Below are positions 36,862-47,612 of a stretch of DNA of 64,000 nucleotides, in pieces (within the stretch, counting starts at the first letter, position 1; every line of letters starts with the position of its first letter). The notes under the pieces were generated by a model. It was not told where the DNA came from, ran no database searches, and saw only the letters and a list, made by a program, of their open reading frames with translations. The DNA is taken from NCBI RefSeq assembly GCF_020616515.1, contig NZ_CP085135.1, positions 1-64,000 on the forward strand, written 5' to 3'. This DNA is from Mesorhizobium sp. PAMC28654. Its GTDB lineage: Bacteria > Pseudomonadota > Alphaproteobacteria > Rhizobiales > Rhizobiaceae. The position numbers and the translations under genes were made by a program.

Positions 36862-38366
36862 TGACCGCCTGGCCCATTCTCTCGCTGGTCACCTTCCTGC
36901 CGCTGGTTGGTGTGCTGCTTATCCTGTTCATCAACGATGACAGCGAGAACGCACGCCGCAACATCCGCGCCATCGCGCTGTTGACGACGACGTTCACCTT
37001 CCTGATCTCGCTGTTCATCTGGACCGGCTTCGACAATTCGCAGGCCGGCTTCCAGTTCGTCGAGAAGGCTGCCTGGCTCGATTCCGGCATCTCCTACCAT
37101 GTGGGCGTCGACGGCATTTCGATGCTGTTCGTCATCCTCACCACCTTCCTGATGCCGCTCTGCATCCTGGCGTCGTGGGAATCGATCGAGAAGCGCGTCA
37201 AGGCCTACATGATCGCCTTCCTGCTGCTTGAAACGCTGATGATCGGCGTGTTCTGCGCGCTGGACATCGTGCTGTTCTACGTCTTCTTCGAAGCCGGCCT
37301 GATCCCGATGTTCATCATCATCGGTGTCTGGGGTGGCAAGCGGCGCGTCTACGCCTCGTTCAAGTTCTTCCTCTATACGCTGGCCGGCTCGGTTCTGATG
37401 CTGCTCGCCATCATGGCGATGTTCTACCAGTCCGGCACCACCGACATCCCGACGCTGCTGACGCACAGCTTCCCGGCCAACATGCAGACATGGCTATGGC
37501 TGGCCTTCTTCGCCTCCTTCGCGGTGAAGATGCCGATGTGGCCGGTGCACACCTGGCTGCCCGATGCACACGTCGAGGCGCCAACGGCGGGTTCGGTCAT
37601 CCTGGCCGGCATCCTCTTGAAGATGGGCGGGTACGGCTTCCTGCGCTTCTCGCTGCCGATGTTCCCGCTGGCGTCCGAGATGTTCGCGCCACTGGTGTTC
37701 ACGCTCTCTGTCGTTGCCATCATCTACACCTCGCTGGTGGCGCTTATGCAGGCTGACATGAAGAAGCTGATCGCCTATTCGTCGGTCGCGCACATGGGCT
37801 TCGTCACCATGGGCATCTTCGCGATGAACCAGGAAGGCATCCAGGGCTCGATCTTCCAGATGCTCAGCCACGGCCTTGTTTCCGGCGCGCTCTTCCTCTG
37901 CGTCGGCGTCATCTATGACCGCATGCACACACGCGAGATTGACGCCTATGGCGGCTTGGTCAACAACATGCCGAAATACGCCACCGTGTTCCTGATCTTC
38001 ACCATGGCCAATGTCGGTCTGCCCGGCACCAGCGGCTTCGTCGGCGAGTTCCTGACCATGCTCGGCGTGTTCAAGGTCAACACCTGGGTGGCGTTCTTCG
38101 CCGCCACCGGTGTCATCCTGTCGGCCGCCTACGCGCTCTGGCTCTACCGCCGGGTGATCTTCGGCGCGCTGACCAAGGACAGCCTGAAGGGCCTGCTCGA
38201 CCTGTCGTTGCGCGAGAAGGTGATCATCTACCCGCTGGTCGTGCTGATCATATTCTTCGGCGTCTATCCGGCACCCGTCTTCGACGCGACGGCCCAATCG
38301 GTCAAAGCGCTCGTCACCAATGTCACCGCATCCATCGGCACCGCGCAGACCGCGGCGGCGAACTGA
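36861..38366 (+). CDS. nuoM: NADH-quinone oxidoreductase subunit M
   Basis: A 501-residue antiporter-like proton-pumping subunit with about 14 helices. [18 protein letters not shown] (near residue 143) and [40 protein letters not shown] (near 220) carry the conserved glutamate and lysine. It starts within the nuoL stop and precedes nuoN by 18 bases. Confidence 0.97.
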   Translation: MTAWPILSLVTFLPLVGVLLILFINDDSENARRNIRAIALLTTTFTFLISLFIWTGFDNSQAGFQFVEKAAWLDSGISYHVGVDGISMLFVILTTFLMPLCILASWESIEKRVKAYMIAFLLLETLMIGVFCALDIVLFYVFFEAGLIPMFIIIGVWGGKRRVYASFKFFLYTLAGSVLMLLAIMAMFYQSGTTDIPTLLTHSFPANMQTWLWLAFFASFAVKMPMWPVHTWLPDAHVEAPTAGSVILAGILLKMGGYGFLRFSLPMFPLASEMFAPLVFTLSVVAIIYTSLVALMQADMKKLIAYSSVAHMGFVTMGIFAMNQEGIQGSIFQMLSHGLVSGALFLCVGVIYDRMHTREIDAYGGLVNNMPKYATVFLIFTMANVGLPGTSGFVGEFLTMLGVFKVNTWVAFFAATGVILSAAYALWLYRRVIFGALTKDSLKGLLDLSLREKVIIYPLVVLIIFFGVYPAPVFDATAQSVKALVTNVTASIGTAQTAAAN

Positions 38367-38384
38367 CCAGGGGTTTTGCGAACC

Positions 38385-39821
38385 ATGACGCCGGACCTTA
38401 TCTCCAGCCTGTCGCTCTCGACGCCAGAGCTCATCCTTGCCATCGGCGCCCTCGTGCTCTTGATGGTCGGTGCCTATTCGCGCCGAAACACCAGCACGCT
38501 GGTGACCGGCCTTGCTGTCATCGTGCTGGTGATCGCCGGCGGATGGATGATCTTCTCCACCGGGCATGGCAATGCCTATGGCGGCGCCTTCATCCAGGAT
38601 TCCTTCGCCCGCTTCATGAAGGTGCTGGCGCTGGTCGGCTCGGCGGTGACGCTGGTCATGTCGTTGCGCTTTGCCAAGGCCGAGCATTTCGACAAGTTCG
38701 AATACCCGGTGCTGATCCTTCTGTGCACGCTCGGCATGATGCTGATGATCTCGGCCAATAGCATGATCGGGCTCTATCTCGGCCTCGAACTGCAGTCGCT
38801 GGCGATCTATGTGCTGGCCGCGATCAATCGCGACAATCTGCGCTCGACCGAAGCCGGCTTGAAGTATTTCGTCCTTGGCGCGCTGTCATCGGGCATGCTG
38901 CTCTATGGCATCAGCCTGGTCTACGGCTACACCGGCAACACCGGCTTCCAGGAAATCGCCTCGGCACTGGGCAGCGGCGAGCGCCAGCTTGGCCTCGTCT
39001 TTGGCCTGGTCTTCGTGCTGGCCGGCCTTGCCTTCAAGATCTCGGCGGTGCCGTTCCATATGTGGACGCCCGACGTCTATGAAGGCGCGCCGACCCCGGT
39101 AACGGCTTTCCTGGCGGCGGCACCGAAGATGGCGGCGATGGCGCTCTTGGTGCGCGTCACCATGGGTGCATTCAAGCCGATCGCCTCCGACTGGCAGCAG
39201 ATCATCGTCTTCATCTCGATCGCTTCGATGGTGCTCGGCGCCTTCGCGGCGATCGGCCAGACCAACATCAAGCGGCTGATGGCTTATTCGTCCATTGGCC
39301 ATATGGGCTACGCACTGGTCGGTCTTGCCGCCAACAGCCAGGACGGCGTGCGCGGCGTTGCCATCTACATGCTGATCTATCTGGTGATGACCCTGGGCAC
39401 CTTCGCCTTCATCCTCGCCATGCGGCGCAAGGAAGGCAATGTCGAGCGGATCAGCGATCTGGCTGGCCTGTCGTCGACCAACCCGATCATGGCCACCGTC
39501 CTCACCATCCTGATGTTCTCGCTGGCCGGCATCCCGCCGCTCGCCGGGTTCTGGGGGAAGTGGTATGTCTTCCTCGCCGCCATCAACGCCCATCTCTACG
39601 CGCTGGCGATCATCGGCGTTCTGGCTTCCGTGGTGGGCGCCTATTACTATCTACGCATCATCAAGATCATGTGGTTCGATGAGCCGGTTGGCGGTTTCGT
39701 GCCGATGGCCGTTGAGCTGCGCCTCGTGCTCGGCGTCTCCGGCGCCTTCGTGCTGTTCTATGTGCTGATCGGCGGTCCGATCGCGACCTACGCCGAAGCC
39801 GCCGCCAAGACTTTCTTCTAG
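38385..39821 (+). CDS. nuoN: NADH-quinone oxidoreductase subunit N
   Basis: A 478-residue antiporter-like subunit. Recognisable blocks are [17 protein letters not shown] (near residue 127), [32 protein letters not shown] (near 217) and [14 protein letters not shown] (near 382). I choose ATG 38385 over a TTG at 38376, because the ATG has AGGGG upstream and matches the usual N-terminus. It is the last nuo gene, with birA starting five bases later. Confidence 0.95.
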   Translation: MTPDLISSLSLSTPELILAIGALVLLMVGAYSRRNTSTLVTGLAVIVLVIAGGWMIFSTGHGNAYGGAFIQDSFARFMKVLALVGSAVTLVMSLRFAKAEHFDKFEYPVLILLCTLGMMLMISANSMIGLYLGLELQSLAIYVLAAINRDNLRSTEAGLKYFVLGALSSGMLLYGISLVYGYTGNTGFQEIASALGSGERQLGLVFGLVFVLAGLAFKISAVPFHMWTPDVYEGAPTPVTAFLAAAPKMAAMALLVRVTMGAFKPIASDWQQIIVFISIASMVLGAFAAIGQTNIKRLMAYSSIGHMGYALVGLAANSQDGVRGVAIYMLIYLVMTLGTFAFILAMRRKEGNVERISDLAGLSSTNPIMATVLTILMFSLAGIPPLAGFWGKWYVFLAAINAHLYALAIIGVLASVVGAYYYLRIIKIMWFDEPVGGFVPMAVELRLVLGVSGAFVLFYVLIGGPIATYAEAAAKTFF

Positions 39822-39826
39822 ACGGC

Positions 39827-40648
39827 ATGGCATTTCGGCTGGCTCCAACCTCGGCGTCGGAAGGGTTCCGGCTCGAGGCGCATGATAGCGTCGGCTCCAC
39901 CAATGCGGTGGCGCTGGACCATGCAAGGGCGGGTGACCCCGGCAATTTGTGGGTCGTTTCCAAGAAGCAGGAAAGCGGGCGTGGCCGGCGAGGCCGTGCA
40001 TGGTTGTCGCCCGAGGGAAATCTGGCGGCGACGCTGCTTGTCATCACCAAGGCGGAGCTTCGCCTCGCCGCGACGCTCGGCTTTGTCGCCGGCCTGGCGC
40101 TCTCCGATGCATTGGATGCTGTCGTGCCGAAGGGCCGGATCGCCATCGGGCTCGACGGCGGCAGCGAAGGCCGAAACCGCTTCGAGCTGAAATGGCCGAA
40201 CGACGTGTTGGCCTCCGGCGCCAAGCTTGCCGGCATACTGCTGGAATCGACGGTGCTGGAAGGCGGCCGTTTCGGCGTTGCGGTCGGCATCGGCGTCAAT
40301 GTTGTGGCTTTTCCCAACGATCTGCCTTATCCGGCGACATCGCTTGGCGCATTGGGGGCGACCTGCGATGCGGAAACGCTGTTTCTGGCGCTGTCGGATG
40401 CCTGGAGCGAGAATGCCCGGCTGTGGAATGACGGACGCGGGCTTGCCGTCATCAGACAGCGCTGGCTGAAGCGTGCCGCGGGGCTTGGCGGGCAGGTTGC
40501 TGTCAGAATTGACGGTAATGTGGTGCGCGGTACATTTGAAACCATTGACGAGGATTGCCGTTTCGTGATCCGCGACGATGAAGGTTCGGTTGTGACGATC
40601 GCCGCCGGCGACGTCCATTTCGGCGCGGTAGCGTCTGCCCGTGTTTGA
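39827..40648 (+). CDS. birA: Biotin--[acetyl-CoA-carboxylase] ligase
   Basis: A 273-residue protein ligase that makes biotinyl-AMP and attaches biotin to the biotin carboxyl carrier protein. The QESGRGRRGRAWLSPEGN motif near residue 48 is the biotinyl-AMP loop, and FELKWPNDVLASGAKLAGIL near 118 is the second family block. It has no N-terminal helix-turn-helix, so it is not a biotin repressor. It lies five bases after nuoN, an arrangement usual in Rhizobiales. Confidence 0.93.
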   Translation: MAFRLAPTSASEGFRLEAHDSVGSTNAVALDHARAGDPGNLWVVSKKQESGRGRRGRAWLSPEGNLAATLLVITKAELRLAATLGFVAGLALSDALDAVVPKGRIAIGLDGGSEGRNRFELKWPNDVLASGAKLAGILLESTVLEGGRFGVAVGIGVNVVAFPNDLPYPATSLGALGATCDAETLFLALSDAWSENARLWNDGRGLAVIRQRWLKRAAGLGGQVAVRIDGNVVRGTFETIDEDCRFVIRDDEGSVVTIAAGDVHFGAVASARV

Positions 40649-40696
40649 CGGGCTTGGTTTGATGGGCTTGGCTTGACCGGCCAGGAAGGGAATATC

Positions 40697-42367
40697 ATGG
40701 CGAAAGCGGAAAACGCTGAACTCGTCTTCGTACCGCTCGGCGGCGTCGGCGAGATCGGCATGAACTTCGCGCTCTATGGCTACGGTCCGGCTAATGCGCG
40801 CGAATGGATTGTTATCGATGTCGGCGTCACCTTTCCCGATGCCAGCCTGCCCGGCGTCGACCTGGTGCTGCCCGACACGCGCTTCATCGAGGAGAACCTC
40901 GCCAATCTGCGCGGCATCATCATCACCCACGCGCATGAAGACCATTACGGTGCGCTGCTCGACACCTGGCCGAAGCTGAAGGCGCCGGTCTGGATGACGC
41001 CATTCAGCGCCGGCTTGCTGGAAGCAAAACGGCAGGGCGAGCAGGGCGCGCCAAAAATCCCGGTGACGATCTACAAGGCGGGCGAGACATTCACCGTCGG
41101 CCCGTTCCAGATCGAGGCTATTCCCGTCGCGCATTCGATCCCGGAACCAATGTCGCTGGCCATCACCACGCCGCTCGGCACCGTCATCCACACCGGCGAC
41201 TGGAAGATCGATCCGGAACCGACGATTGGACCCAAGACCGACGAGGCGCGTTTTCGCGCGTATGGCGACAAGGGTGTCTTGGCGCTGATCTGCGATTCGA
41301 CCAATGCGCTGCGGGAAGGGGAGTCTCCTTCCGAAGTGGCCGTTGGAGAAGGCCTCAAGGGCGTCATCCAGAGCGCCAAGGGCCGCGTCGCGGTCACCAC
41401 GTTCTCCTCCAATGTCGGACGTATCGTTTCCATCGCCAGGGCGGCTCGCGATGCCGGCCGCCAGTGCCTGGTGCTGGGGCGCTCCCTGAAGCGCGTCATC
41501 GATGTGGCCGGCGAACTCGGCTACATGGACGGCCTGCCGGAATTCATCGGCGAGGAGGACTACGGCTTCATCCCGCGCGAGAACCTGGTCATCATCTGCA
41601 CAGGCAGCCAGGGCGAGCCGCTGGCCGCACTAGCCAAACTGTCGCGCGAAGAGATGAAATCCGTGTCGCTGACGGCCGGCGACACCGTGGTGTTTTCCTC
41701 GCGCACCATTCCCGGCAACGAGAAGGCGATCCTCGAGATCAAGAACCGGCTCATCGACCTCGGCATCAAGATCATCGAGGATGGCGATGCGCTGGTGCAT
41801 GTTTCCGGCCATCCGCGCCGCAGCGAATTGCGCAAGATGTATGAATGGGTGCGCCCGCGGATCGGCGTCCCCGTCCATGGCGAGGCAGCGCATCTGGTGG
41901 CGCAGGGATCGCTGATGTCGATGTCCGGCATCGGCCAGGTGGCGCAGGTGCGCGACGGCGACATGCTGCGGCTTGCCCCGGGCGCCGCCACCATTATCGA
42001 CCAGGTGCCGTTCGGCCGCGTCTACAAGGACGGCAGGCTGATCGGCACCGACCAGGCCATGGGCATTCGCGATAGGCGCAAGCTGTCCTTTGCCGGCCAC
42101 GTCGCCGTCAATGTCGTGCTCGACGACAAGTATGAGCTGGCCGGCGACCCCGATCTGGTCGCTATCGGTGTCGCCGAGGCCGACGGCCGCGGCGAGACGC
42201 TGGAAGACCTGATGATCGATGCGGCGGTCGGCGCGGTGGACTCCATTCCCCGTCAGCGCCGAAAAGACCTCGACCTGGTGCAGGAGGCAGTGCGCCGCGC
42301 CGTGCGAGGCGCTGCCAACGAAGCCTGGGGCAAGAAGCCGCTGGTGACAGTGTTCGTCACACGGTGA
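40697..42367 (+). CDS. rnj: Ribonuclease J
   Basis: A 556-residue metallo-beta-lactamase-fold RNase with endonuclease and 5' exonuclease activity in RNA processing. The zinc motif ITHAHEDHYGAL is near residue 75, with further ligands in HTGDWKIDPEP and CDSTNA, and a beta-CASP domain follows (TFSSNVGRI, VHVSGHPRRSEL). ATG 40697 has GGAAGGG seven bases upstream; an in-frame ATG at 40673 lacks one. A palindromic repeat follows the stop. Confidence 0.95.
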   Translation: MAKAENAELVFVPLGGVGEIGMNFALYGYGPANAREWIVIDVGVTFPDASLPGVDLVLPDTRFIEENLANLRGIIITHAHEDHYGALLDTWPKLKAPVWMTPFSAGLLEAKRQGEQGAPKIPVTIYKAGETFTVGPFQIEAIPVAHSIPEPMSLAITTPLGTVIHTGDWKIDPEPTIGPKTDEARFRAYGDKGVLALICDSTNALREGESPSEVAVGEGLKGVIQSAKGRVAVTTFSSNVGRIVSIARAARDAGRQCLVLGRSLKRVIDVAGELGYMDGLPEFIGEEDYGFIPRENLVIICTGSQGEPLAALAKLSREEMKSVSLTAGDTVVFSSRTIPGNEKAILEIKNRLIDLGIKIIEDGDALVHVSGHPRRSELRKMYEWVRPRIGVPVHGEAAHLVAQGSLMSMSGIGQVAQVRDGDMLRLAPGAATIIDQVPFGRVYKDGRLIGTDQAMGIRDRRKLSFAGHVAVNVVLDDKYELAGDPDLVAIGVAEADGRGETLEDLMIDAAVGAVDSIPRQRRKDLDLVQEAVRRAVRGAANEAWGKKPLVTVFVTR

Positions 42368-42381
42368 CGATTAGGGCAATA

Positions 42382-42482
42382 TGGGAGTAGGGCAGTAAGG
42401 CAATAGGGAAGAGCAAGCAGCGTCGCGCTCGACCTTCAGCCCGTTTTCCCTATTGCCGTACCGCCCTATTGTCCTACTCCCC
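42382..42482. repeat. Palindromic repeat between rnj and mce
   Basis: The left arm GGAGTAGGGCAGTAAGGCAA (then TAGGGAA) at 42384-42410 pairs imperfectly with the right arm TTCCCTATTGCCGTACCGCC (then CTATTGTCCTACTCC) at 42446-42482. The arms are about 30 nt with several mismatches and a loop of about 35 nt. The right arm ends 18 bases before the mce start. It could act as a transcript 3' end or barrier; its repetitive nature is inferred from form, since no second copy is in the window. Confidence 0.6.
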
Positions 42483-42500
42483 TGATTTTCGGAGCACCCT

Positions 42501-42901
<401 letters not shown>

Positions 42902-42905
<4 letters not shown>

Positions 42906-43186
42906 GCTGGGTTTCGTTCACCGCGCTGTTCTTCGCGACCTGGTGGGTTGTTCTGTTCGCCGTGCTGCCGTTCAGCGTCAGGACGCAGGACGACGACCAG
43001 GACGTGACGCTGGGCACGGTTCCCAGCGCGCCGCGCGGGCCGCATATGCTGCGCGCCATCATCCGCACCACCCTCGTGACGGCGGTTGTCATGGGCATTT
43101 TCTATGGCCTGACGCACGGACTGGGGTACAGTCTCGACGAGATCCCCCACATCATTCCGGAAGCGCCGTTGGCACCTGCAAAATAG
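42902..43186 (+). CDS. DUF1467 family membrane protein
   Basis: A 94-residue protein with two hydrophobic helices (about residues 6-25 and 52-70). The start WVSFTALFFATWWVVLFAVLPF and the RTQ...GT.P.AP motif in the loop are typical of the DUF1467 family of small alphaproteobacterial inner-membrane proteins. Function unknown. The conserved gene order mce-DUF1467-proS is common in Rhizobiales. It overlaps mce by four bases (ATGA). Confidence 0.85.
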
Positions 43187-43322
43187 GTTCGTCGGCGAAG
43201 CCGCCTAGCTTGTGCCTGGGGTGATAATACGTCAGTCCGGTTGAATTACCGGCTTGGCGAGCCTCATGCTGACGCAAGGTCAGGCGGTTTGAGAGCTCTT
43301 GGCGCTAACCAGATGTTTGCAC

Positions 43323-43355
43323 AAAAAAAATGCAAGGCACAAGGCCTTGCAATTT
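43323..43355 (-). terminator. Intrinsic terminator of the small RNA
   Basis: On the minus strand a perfect stem TGCAAGGC/GCCTTGCA closes a five-base loop and is followed directly by eight Ts. The plus strand has AAATTT-like sequence on the other side but no strong T-run, so the terminator acts mainly on the minus strand. Confidence 0.85.
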
Positions 43356-43471
43356 AAACGCGTCCGATCTGTTTCCGGTTTCCGGTGGCAGCGAGTAACC
43401 GCGCCTAGATCGCATCCTCCCAAGACTTTGACCGCGTAGGAGAGCAGATTTTTCTCTGCCCTCTCGGTTAT
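43323..43471 (-). ncRNA. Candidate small RNA upstream of proS (possibly alpha-r9 family)
   Basis: A transcript of about 149 nt on the minus strand, bounded by a good promoter and an intrinsic terminator. It folds into a 5' hairpin (GAGAGGGCAGA, then TCTGCTCTC), a middle domain closed by CGATCT/AGATCG, and the 3' terminator stem. No reading frame of useful size has a ribosome site. From memory, rhizobia carry a small RNA of this size (alpha-r9/Smr9C) beside proS, so this is a likely homologue; I could not verify the sequence match. Confidence 0.65.
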
Positions 43472-43477
43472 CGGGGC

Positions 43478-43507
43478 ACACTAGCCTAACGCAGATGAAA
43501 ATGTCAC
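43478..43507 (-). promoter_or_regulatory. Promoter of the small RNA
   Basis: GTGACA (43502-43507) and TAGTGT (43478-43483) are 18 bases apart, or 17 with CTAGTG as the -10. The form is close to rhizobial housekeeping promoters of the CTTGAC-N17-CTATAT type. The start site near 43471 gives a 149-nt RNA ending at the T-run. Confidence 0.6.
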
Positions 43508-43816
43508 GTAGAATTTTGCCCTGAAACGGGCAATCTCGTGCTGCACTGCACAATAGTGCGGCAGCCTTTGCTTGCAAATAGAACAGTAAGCAGTCTGGGG
43601 GTACTATTGTTCACCGAGAGCGCCGCGTTCGTCTGAGGCGCAAGGGATACCCCGGCACGCTGAAGTTGCACATCGAGCGGCGCGGCGATCGATTTCCGAA
43701 TTCGGGCCGATGCGGCGGGCCGGGTTTCCATCCGGCCATGAAATGGCTATGAAGCCGGGGCAAGCAAGCCAGTGCCGCGCGATTCCTGCGCGGTCCCCTC
43801 ACTCACGGACCAGTCC

Positions 43817-45145
43817 ATGCGTTTGTCGCGCTATTTCCTGCCCATCCTCAAAGAAAATCCTCGCGAGGCCGAAATCGTCTCGCACCGGCTGATGCTGCGT
43901 GCCGGCATGATCCGCCAGCAGGGGCAAGGCAGTTTTTCCTGGCTGCCACTGGGCAAGCGCGTACTGGACAAGGTCTGCCAGATCATCCGCGAGGAGCAGG
44001 ACCGCGCCGGCGCGCTCGAAATCCTGATGCCGACGATTCAGTCCGCCGATCTGTGGCGCGAAAGCGGCCGCTATGACGATTACGGCAAGGAGATGCTGCG
44101 CATCAAGGACCGGCAGGACCGCGACATGCTTTACGGTCCGACCAATGAGGAAGTGGTCACCGAGATCGTGCGCGCCTATGTGAAGTCCTACAAGGACCTG
44201 CCGCTCAACCTCTACCACATCCAATGGAAATTCCGCGACGAAGTGCGGCCCCGCTTCGGCGTGATGCGCTCACGCGAATTCCTGATGAAGGACGCCTATT
44301 CATTCGATCTCAACTTCGAGGGTGCCAGGGCCGCGTACAACCGCATGTTCGTGTCCTATCTGCGCACGTTCACGCGCATGGGCCTGCAGGCGATTCCGAT
44401 GCGGGCGGATACCGGCCCCATCGGTGGCGACCTCAGCCATGAATTCATCATCCTTGCCGACACCGGCGAGAGCCAGGTCTATTGCGAGCGCGAGTATCTT
44501 GCGCTGCCGGTGCCGGGCGCGGACACCAACTTTTCCGATGACGCCGAGATCGCCGACATCGTCAAGACATGGACGACGCCCTACGCCGCCACCGACGAGA
44601 TGCATGACGAGGCGGCGTGGGAGAAGGTCGCGACGGACGACCGCGTCTCGGCGCGCGGCATCGAGGTCGGCCATATCTTCCATTTCGGCGACAAATATTC
44701 CAAGCCGATGGGCGCCAAGGTGACCGGGCCTGACGGCAAGGATCACTTCGTGTCGGGAGGTTCCTACGGCATCGGGCCGTCGCGGCTCGTCGCGGCGATC
44801 ATCGAGGCCAGCCATGACGACAACGGCATCATCTGGCCCGAGGCTGTCGCGCCCTTCGATATCGGCCTGATCAACATGAAGGTGGGCGACGCCGAATGCG
44901 ACCGCGTCTGCGGCGAGCTTCATGCGGCCTTCGTCGCTGCCGGCAAGGACGTGCTCTACGACGATACCGACCAGCGGCCGGGCGGCAAGTTCGCCACCGC
45001 CGACCTGATCGGCCTGCCCTGGCAGGTGATTGTCGGGCCGCGCGGCGTGGCCGCGGGCGAGGTCGAGATCAAGAACCGCAAGACAGGTGAGCGCGAGACG
45101 CTGCCGATGGCGGAAGCGAAGAAGCGCTTCGGTGGCGCCGCATGA
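43817..45145 (+). CDS. proS: Prolyl-tRNA synthetase
   Basis: A 442-residue class II synthetase that charges tRNA-Pro. Class II motifs are visible in [20 protein letters not shown] (near residue 32), the [21 protein letters not shown] motif 2 region (near 138) and [14 protein letters not shown] motif 3 (near 313). The length shows that the large editing insertion of E. coli-type ProRS is missing, as in other alphaproteobacteria. ATG 43817 fits the family N-terminus [13 protein letters not shown]. Confidence 0.96.
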   Translation: MRLSRYFLPILKENPREAEIVSHRLMLRAGMIRQQGQGSFSWLPLGKRVLDKVCQIIREEQDRAGALEILMPTIQSADLWRESGRYDDYGKEMLRIKDRQDRDMLYGPTNEEVVTEIVRAYVKSYKDLPLNLYHIQWKFRDEVRPRFGVMRSREFLMKDAYSFDLNFEGARAAYNRMFVSYLRTFTRMGLQAIPMRADTGPIGGDLSHEFIILADTGESQVYCEREYLALPVPGADTNFSDDAEIADIVKTWTTPYAATDEMHDEAAWEKVATDDRVSARGIEVGHIFHFGDKYSKPMGAKVTGPDGKDHFVSGGSYGIGPSRLVAAIIEASHDDNGIIWPEAVAPFDIGLINMKVGDAECDRVCGELHAAFVAAGKDVLYDDTDQRPGGKFATADLIGLPWQVIVGPRGVAAGEVEIKNRKTGERETLPMAEAKKRFGGAA

Positions 45146-46428
45146 GCGAGGCCGCGGTAGCGAGATCAGCGGGCGCCGGCCCTTTTTCCGTTTTCGAGCG
45201 CATGGTGGCTTGGCGCTATTTGCGCTCGCGGCGCAAGGAGACGGTGATTTCGGTGATCGCCTCGATCTCCTTCCTCGGCATCATGCTAGGCGTGGCCACG
45301 CTGATCGTCGTCATGGCGGTCATGAACGGGTTTCGCGCCGAACTCCTGACGCGCATCCTTGGCGTCAACGGCCATCTGATCGTGCAGCCGATCGACACGC
45401 CGCTGGAAGACTATGCGCAGGTCGCCGGCCGCATCAACGGCGTGTCCGGTATCAAATATGCCATCCCGCTGATTGACGGACAGGTGCTGGCGCAAGGCAG
45501 CGTCGGCGGCGGCGCCGGCGCGCTGGTGCGTGGCATACGAGGTGAAGATCTCAGCAAGATCTCGATCGTCGCCAGCAATATCAAGCAAGGCACGATCGCC
45601 AATTTCGACGCGGGCGAGGGTGTCGCCATAGGCAGCCGCATGGCCGAGAACCTCGGCCTTGTGCTCGGCGACACCATCACGCTGATTTCGCCCAACGGCG
45701 ATGTGACGCCGCTGGGCACCACGCCGCGCATGAAGGGCTACAAGGTCAGCGCCATCTTCGAAGTCGGCATGTCCGAGTATGACAGTTCCATCGTCTACAT
45801 GCCGTTTCCGGAAGCGCAGCTCTATTTCAACATGGAGGGGCAGGCACAGACGATCGAGATCTATGTCGACAATCCCGACGATGTCGACGCACTGAAACCG
45901 AAGGTGGAAGAGGCGGCACAGCGGCCGGTCTTCCTGACCGACTGGCGCGAGCGCAACCAGACGTTCTTCTCCGCGCTCCAGGTTGAGCGCAATGTGATGT
46001 TCATGATCCTGACGCTGATCGTGCTGGTGGCCGCCCTAAACATCATTTCCGGCCTGATCATGCTGGTGAAGGACAAGGGGCACGACATCGCCATCCTGAG
46101 GACGATGGGCGCTTCGCGAGGAGCAATCCTGCGCATCTTCCTGATGACGGGTGCCGCCATCGGCGTGGTCGGCACCATCGCCGGCGTTCTGCTTGGCGTC
46201 GTCATCTGCCTCAACATCGAACGGATCCGCGAATTCTTTTCCTGGGTCTCGGGCACGGTGCTGTTCAATCCGGAGCTCTATTTCCTGAGCCAGTTGCCCG
46301 CCCGCATGGACGCCAGAGAGACGATCTCGGTGGTGATCATGGCGCTGGTGCTGTCGTTCCTGGCAACCCTGTTTCCGGCGTGGCGCGCGGCCAGGCTCGA
46401 TCCCGTCGAAGCGCTGAGGTACGAATGA
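45142..46428 (+). CDS. lolC: Lipoprotein-releasing ABC transporter permease LolC/E
   Basis: A 428-residue inner-membrane protein that with LolD extracts outer-membrane lipoproteins toward LolA. It has one N-terminal membrane helix (about 36-58), a large periplasmic domain and three C-terminal helices. The N-terminus [32 protein letters not shown] is typical. Only one permease gene is present, as in many alphaproteobacteria where it may act as a homodimer. It overlaps proS and lolD by four bases each. Confidence 0.93.
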   Translation: MSEAAVARSAGAGPFSVFERMVAWRYLRSRRKETVISVIASISFLGIMLGVATLIVVMAVMNGFRAELLTRILGVNGHLIVQPIDTPLEDYAQVAGRINGVSGIKYAIPLIDGQVLAQGSVGGGAGALVRGIRGEDLSKISIVASNIKQGTIANFDAGEGVAIGSRMAENLGLVLGDTITLISPNGDVTPLGTTPRMKGYKVSAIFEVGMSEYDSSIVYMPFPEAQLYFNMEGQAQTIEIYVDNPDDVDALKPKVEEAAQRPVFLTDWRERNQTFFSALQVERNVMFMILTLIVLVAALNIISGLIMLVKDKGHDIAILRTMGASRGAILRIFLMTGAAIGVVGTIAGVLLGVVICLNIERIREFFSWVSGTVLFNPELYFLSQLPARMDARETISVVIMALVLSFLATLFPAWRAARLDPVEALRYE

Positions 46429-47108
46429 TGGCCGAGGCCATTATCGAGTTGAAGAGCGTCGAGCGGCACTATGTCCAGGGGCCGCGCAAGCTCACCATTC
46501 TCAACGGCGTCGATTTTTCGCTGAAGCGCGGGGAGATGGTGGCGCTGGTGGCGCCATCCGGCACCGGCAAGTCGACGTTACTGCACACCGCCGGCTTGCT
46601 GGAGCGACCCGATGCCGGCGACGTCATTCTCGATGGTCGCGCCTGCGGGCGTCTTTCCGACGATGAGCGCACCGCGATCCGCCGCAACGATATTGGTTTC
46701 GTCTACCAGTTCCATCATCTGCTGCCGGAATTCTCGGCGCTCGAAAATATCATGATGCCGCAGCTGATCAAGGGGCTGTCGCGCAAGGAAGCCTCCGAGC
46801 GCGCGGCGCAACTGCTCGACTATATGCAGATCGGCAAACGCGCGCTGCACCGCCCGTCCGAATTGTCCGGCGGCGAGCAACAGCGCGTCGCCATCGCGCG
46901 CGCGGTTGCCAATGCGCCGCTGGTTCTGTTTGCCGATGAGCCGACAGGCAATCTCGACCCCGTCACTGCCTTGTATGTGTTCGAGGCGCTGGGTGCGCTG
47001 GTCAAGCAATCGGGCCTTGCGGCGGTGATCGCCACCCACAACCACGACCTGGCATCGCGCATGGACCGCCGTGTTACGCTCGCCGACGGCAAGGTTGTGC
47101 CGCTTTAG
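46425..47108 (+). CDS. lolD: Lipoprotein-releasing ABC transporter ATPase LolD
   Basis: A 227-residue ABC ATPase. The Walker A ([15 protein letters not shown] near residue 43), Q-loop ([18 protein letters not shown]), signature ([14 protein letters not shown] near 145) and Walker B ([14 protein letters not shown]) are all complete, and the H-loop lies in IATHNHD. Two tandem ATGs (46425 and 46428) overlap the lolC stop. Confidence 0.95.
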   Translation: MMAEAIIELKSVERHYVQGPRKLTILNGVDFSLKRGEMVALVAPSGTGKSTLLHTAGLLERPDAGDVILDGRACGRLSDDERTAIRRNDIGFVYQFHHLLPEFSALENIMMPQLIKGLSRKEASERAAQLLDYMQIGKRALHRPSELSGGEQQRVAIARAVANAPLVLFADEPTGNLDPVTALYVFEALGALVKQSGLAAVIATHNHDLASRMDRRVTLADGKVVPL

Positions 47109-47360
47109 GCCTGCTCGTAGTCGGGTGACGGCCTGCTCCTGCTGCCACTCTCCATCTGCCACCCTCCGCTGTTAACGCAGGTCTCGCTCCGGCTTCACCT
47201 GATCTGATTCCCGCGTGCTGGCGGGCCGATGAGTTCCCCCTCGGGAGGTGTATCCGCGTCCGGTCGATGGATAAGCGGTGTGTTCATGCACCCCATCAAC
47301 CGTTTCTTAACCCTGCCGGTTTGATGGCCCGCGATTCTGGATGTGCCCGGATTCCGTCCG
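47109..47360. other. Intergenic region after lolD
   Basis: This 252-bp stretch lies between lolD and the SOS promoter. I see no gene, terminator or repeat here beyond short purine/pyrimidine runs; CCCCTCGGGAGG near 47238 could form a small hairpin. Confidence 0.4.
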
Positions 47361-47390
47361 TTGACTTTAGAACAAAATTAGAACAAATTG
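47361..47390 (+). promoter_or_regulatory. Promoter with LexA (SOS) box
   Basis: The LexA-type direct repeat GAAC-N7-GAAC occupies 47370-47384, the form known for alphaproteobacterial SOS boxes. A -35 element TTGACT is at 47361-47366, and the box fills the spacer and reaches an A/T-rich CAAATT at the -10 position. LexA binding would therefore block this promoter, which faces the 28-codon gene 34 bases downstream. Confidence 0.75.
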
Positions 47391-47417
47391 GAAACATAGC
47401 GACAACAGGAGAGCGTT

Positions 47418-47504
47418 ATGACCGATCTTGTTCAGGATGTTGTGTCTCTGGTGTGCATGAGTGCGTTTCTGATTTCCATGGCGATGTGGATCGGAGCGAT
47501 GTGA
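47418..47504 (+). CDS. SOS-controlled 28-residue membrane microprotein (SidA-like candidate)
   Basis: A small gene of 28 codons, ATG to TGA, with ACAGGAG seven bases before the ATG. The peptide begins MTDLVQDVVSLV and continues with a hydrophobic helix ending in WIGAM, so it is a probable single-pass inner-membrane protein. A LexA box overlaps its promoter. Caulobacter SidA, a 29-residue LexA-regulated division inhibitor in the inner membrane, is the closest functional analogue I know. Homology is not shown, but size, topology and control match. It is too short for routine gene calling. Confidence 0.75.
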   Translation: MTDLVQDVVSLVCMSAFLISMAMWIGAM

Positions 47505-47612
47505 GGGACAGCGCCTTGTCGCTGATGTTTCAGGCGGGCGAGGAGGCTGCGCTGTTAAGCCTTTCTTGCCGCCGTGACGCTAGGGTGCCCTGAAGACAGG
47601 GAGTAGCGCCAG

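Larger units (their letters stand above)
43187..43816. other. DUF1467-proS intergenic region
   Basis: A 630-bp gap. It contains a minus-strand small RNA candidate with its own promoter and terminator (43323-43471, separate entries). The 333 bp upstream of proS (43484-43816) presumably hold the proS promoter, but I see no clear box pair on the plus strand and no credible small gene. Confidence 0.5.

Noticed and set aside
43305..43577. A 90-codon minus-strand frame in the DUF1467-proS gap
   Set aside because: It spans the small RNA's promoter, body and terminator and has no ribosome site, so a non-coding RNA explains the region better.
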